From Paenibacillus sp. FJAT-26967 (GTDB lineage Bacteria; Bacillota; Bacilli; Paenibacillales; NBRC-103111), in assembly GCF_001541095.1 (NCBI RefSeq), contig NZ_LMXH01000002.1, positions 243,010 through 307,009 of the forward strand: a stretch of DNA of 64,000 nt. Direction: 5' to 3'. The notes beneath the pieces are model-generated. The model had not been told where the DNA came from, did no database searches, and worked only from the letters and a program-made list of their open reading frames with translations. The position numbers and the translations under genes are program-made. Of the stretch, positions 61,628 to 64,000 are shown one piece after another. Numbering within the stretch: position 1 is the first letter of the stretch; every line of letters starts with the position of its first letter.

Positions 61628-62617
61628 TTGGGGACCGGGCGGGAGACGATTTTATCTGTCAAGAACGTGAAGAAAAATATCCGCGGGAAAGAAATTATCA
61701 AAGGCATCTCTTTTGACGTATACAGCGGTGAAATTTTCGGTTTCCTCGGACCTAACGGCTCCGGCAAAACCACCACGATTCGCATGCTCGTGGATCTGAT
61801 CAAGCCGACGGCGGGCGAGATTACCATCTGCGGATATGATGTGCAGCGTGATCATGACGAGGCAATGCGTTATGTGGGGTGTATTGTTGAGAATCCGGAA
61901 TTGTACGGGTATCTGACGGGGTGGGAGAACCTCGAGCATTTTGCAAGAATGCTCCCTGATGCAGGCGAAGACCGCATCCGGGAGGTGGTGGAGCTGGTCG
62001 GGATGGATGCGCGCATCCATGACAAGGTCAAGACCTACTCGCTCGGGATGAGGCAGCGCCTGGGCATCGCTCAAGCGCTGCTGGCCAGGCCTAAGCTGCT
62101 TATTCTCGACGAGCCGACCAACGGACTCGATCCCCAGGGAATCAAGGAAATGCGCGCGTTCATCCGCAAGCTGGCCAAAGGCGGGCTCAGCCTCTTCGTG
62201 TCGAGCCATCTACTGAGCGAGATTCAGCAGCTGTGCGATCGTGTCGCGATCATCAGCAAGGGACAGGTGATCTCGGTCGGTGAAGTGAACGAGCTGCTTG
62301 TCCAGTCCGGCAGCAAGGTGCTTTGGACCGTAGAGCCGGCAGAGCAGGCGGAGGCATGGATGCGGGCCCGGCAGGATATAACGGTTCTCGGGTACCAAGA
62401 AACGCTCACGTCGGAGGAGGACGAGCCTGTGGGGATGAGCCCTGGCGGGAGGGCCGGCCGAGCGGGTACGATTGTTACGCAGCTAGGCGATGAAGCGATC
62501 CCCGGGATCAATCGGGATTTGGTCGATGCAGGAATTCGTGTCTACGCTATCGAAATGAAACATCCGACCTTGGAAGATCTGTTCCTGAGTCTGACGGAGG
62601 GTGAGAAAATTGGGTAA
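61628..62617 (+). CDS. ABC transporter ATP-binding protein (BcrA-like)
   Basis: A 329-residue ATPase of the ABC-2 (BcrA/CcmA/NatA) group. Walker A GPNGSGKTTTIRMLVDLI, signature YSLGMRQRLGIAQALL, Walker B LLILDEPTNGLDPQG and H-loop SSHLLSEIQQ are all intact. An extended C-terminal region of about 100 residues ends in ALTLEDLF-like HPTLEDLFLSLTEG, typical of the group. The TTG at 61628 is eight bases after GGGAGGG, while the TTG at 61622 is too near. It overlaps the start of its permease gene. The substrate could be a peptide antibiotic or the pair could serve another export role. Confidence 0.9.
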   Translation: MGTGRETILSVKNVKKNIRGKEIIKGISFDVYSGEIFGFLGPNGSGKTTTIRMLVDLIKPTAGEITICGYDVQRDHDEAMRYVGCIVENPELYGYLTGWENLEHFARMLPDAGEDRIREVVELVGMDARIHDKVKTYSLGMRQRLGIAQALLARPKLLILDEPTNGLDPQGIKEMRAFIRKLAKGGLSLFVSSHLLSEIQQLCDRVAIISKGQVISVGEVNELLVQSGSKVLWTVEPAEQAEAWMRARQDITVLGYQETLTSEEDEPVGMSPGGRAGRAGTIVTQLGDEAIPGINRDLVDAGIRVYAIEMKHPTLEDLFLSLTEGEKIG

Positions 62618-63602
62618 TATGACGGCGCTCGTCCAAAACGAAAGCATCAAAATGATCAAAAAAAGGCGGTTCCTGGTCGTCATCCTCATTCTTGTCGCAC
62701 TTATTCCGATGTTTACTTATGCACAAATGCGTGTTTCCCAGAATACGCTTAAGCAGTTTGGAACGACGGACTGGAAAGCGCAGGAGAGGCAGAAGATCGT
62801 AGATTTCCAGCGGAGTCTGGGGTCTGCACGCGTACCGGAGGAATGGAAAGAGTTCAGGCGGGCACAAATAAAAATATCCCAATATTATCTCGATCATAAT
62901 ATTAATCCGCAGTCTCCGAATGGGGTAACATTCACGCGCGAGTTCCTGAACAACTCGATTTCTCTGTTCATTCCGTTAATCATTATGGTGGTCGCTGCGG
63001 ACATCATGTCGTCGGAACATTCGACAGGGACGATTAAATTATTGTTGACAAGACCGGTAAAGCGATGGAAAATCCTAATGAGCAAGTTGATCACGCTTAT
63101 CCTGTTTGTTTCCTTGATTGTTTTGTCCACCGCAGCGCTCTGTTATCTCATATCCGGACTGATTTTCGGGTATGGGGGATGGAATCTTCCGGTCTTTACC
63201 GGCTTCAAAGCCAGCGGCGGAGAAGTTGATTTGAGCGGCGTTCATGCAATCAGCCAATGGAAATATTTGTTGATGCAAACCGGCCTTGTCTGGTTTGTAG
63301 GGATTGTGGTTGCGATGCTTTCCTTGATGTTTTCTGTACTTGTCCGTTCAACGGCAGCAGGTATGGGCATCATGCTGGCCGTTTTAATTTCGGGCAATAT
63401 TCTGACGAATATGGTATCATCCTGGGAAACTGCCAAATACTTGTTTATGGTGAATCTGAAGCTCACGGATTACATGACGGGGGCATTGCCGCCGATCAAA
63501 GGAATGAGCCTTGGCTTCTCGCTGACGGTTCTATCCGTATGGACTTTGGTATCGCTTATTATTTCGTTCGGGGTATTCACCCGTAAAGATATTTTAAATT
63601 AA
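62610..63602 (+). CDS. ABC-2 type permease
   Basis: A 330-residue membrane protein with a first helix at about 20-40, a large soluble loop (about 45-120) and five further helices. The segments VVAADIMSSEHSTGTIKLLLTRPVKRWKILMSKLI are the usual ABC-2 permease signature. It overlaps the ATPase gene by eight bases. TTG 62610 lies nine bases after GGAGG; ATG 62619 would also be possible. With its ATPase it forms a NatAB/BcrAB-like exporter, and no bacteriocin gene is seen nearby to define the substrate. Confidence 0.9.
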   Translation: MGNMTALVQNESIKMIKKRRFLVVILILVALIPMFTYAQMRVSQNTLKQFGTTDWKAQERQKIVDFQRSLGSARVPEEWKEFRRAQIKISQYYLDHNINPQSPNGVTFTREFLNNSISLFIPLIIMVVAADIMSSEHSTGTIKLLLTRPVKRWKILMSKLITLILFVSLIVLSTAALCYLISGLIFGYGGWNLPVFTGFKASGGEVDLSGVHAISQWKYLLMQTGLVWFVGIVVAMLSLMFSVLVRSTAAGMGIMLAVLISGNILTNMVSSWETAKYLFMVNLKLTDYMTGALPPIKGMSLGFSLTVLSVWTLVSLIISFGVFTRKDILN

Positions 63603-63656
63603 CAGGATACGTATGGACCCAACCGGGAATGGAAAAGGAAAGAAGGAGGCTCTTCG

Positions 63657-64000
63657 ATGACCGAGCAGCTAGAGATCATGACGAATCAATCCAAACAGAC
63701 GTCGGATTACGATGCGGACGCGATTCAGGTACTGGAGGGGCTGACTGCCGTCAGGAAAAGACCTGGCATGTACATCGGCAGCACCAGCTCTTCAGGGCTG
63801 CATCATCTGGTTTGGGAAATCGTCGATAATGCGGTCGATGAACACCTCGCGAAACATGGTTCCAAAATTGAAGTGATTCTCCATAAAGACGGAGCGGTCA
63901 CGGTTCAGGACAATGGACGCGGTATTCCTACCGGCATGCACAAGATGGGCATTCCGACACCGCAGGTTGTATTTACGATTCTGCACGCCGGCGGCAAGTT
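63657..64000 (+). CDS. parE: Topoisomerase IV subunit B, 3' end outside window
   Basis: The first 114 residues of a GyrB/ParE-type ATPase; the gene runs off the right edge. The N-terminal segment [25 protein letters not shown], the ATP-site [12 protein letters not shown] with its catalytic Glu and Asn, [11 protein letters not shown] and the beginning of the lid HAGGKF are present. The sequence [24 protein letters not shown] fits ParE better than GyrB. AAGGAGG precedes the ATG. parC would be expected just outside the window. Confidence 0.92.
   Translation, partial: MTEQLEIMTNQSKQTSDYDADAIQVLEGLTAVRKRPGMYIGSTSSSGLHHLVWEIVDNAVDEHLAKHGSKIEVILHKDGAVTVQDNGRGIPTGMHKMGIPTPQVVFTILHAGGK

Noticed and set aside
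1-64000. CRISPR array, tRNA or rRNA genes, insertion sequences, prophage
   Set aside because: No regularly spaced direct repeats, no cloverleaf or rRNA stretches recognised, and no transposase, integrase or phage structural proteins found.

Overview
The window looks like a chromosomal segment of a spore-forming, low-to-mid-GC Firmicute, most probably a Paenibacillaceae member. The evidence is gene content rather than any search: a tandem dynamin (DynA type), DnaD, Rex, MtaD, an RsbV-RsbW-SigB operon, an SLH protein, a GerMN lipoprotein, a proline T-box, and strong AGGAGG ribosome sites with many TTG and GTG starts. No rRNA, tRNA, CRISPR array, prophage or insertion sequence was seen.

Region 1 (1-13.8 kb) is housekeeping: dinG (5' end cut by the window edge), rex, a convergent DUF47-Pit phosphate pair, mtaD, ypmB, a small membrane protein coupled to an FtsH-like protease without an extracytoplasmic domain, then hbd-ackA, asnS and dnaD. 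From memory, ypmB, asnS, dnaD and nth sit together in Bacillus; here nth lies 36 kb further on, so the block appears interrupted by accessory operons.

Region 2 (13.8-24 kb) interleaves methionine salvage (mtnW-mtnX-mtnB, mtnE, mtnU) with proB-proA-proC. The pro genes follow a T-box leader whose likely specifier is CCC (Pro), and no terminator is visible before mtnW.

Region 3 (24-41.3 kb) is a general-stress (SigB) island. It holds a REC-PP2C phosphatase (RsbY-like), a 1231-residue membrane hybrid kinase with three receiver domains (RsbK-like), a CheR-type methyltransferase (RsbM-like), a second REC-kinase, rsbV-rsbW-sigB, and likely SigB targets: two YflT-family proteins, an orphan glgC, dps, YtxG- and YtxH-like proteins, DUF5665 and GlsB proteins, a CorA-like transporter and unknown small proteins. 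Four well-spaced GTTTC-N14/15-GGGTA promoters are readable here, one in front of rsbV. This is the most coherent system in the window.

Region 4 (41.3-50.8 kb) has a LysR regulator divergent from leuC-leuD, an envelope operon (N-acetylmuramoyl-L-alanine amidase, GerMN lipoprotein, 899-residue SLH protein), and nth with a small unknown partner.

Region 5 (50.9-64 kb) has a two-headed dynamin-like protein with an unusually GC-rich internal linker, a heterodimeric ABC exporter, a membrane acyltransferase, an SGNH hydrolase with a LexA-like box in its promoter, a BcrA/B-type ABC pair, and the start of parE at the right edge.
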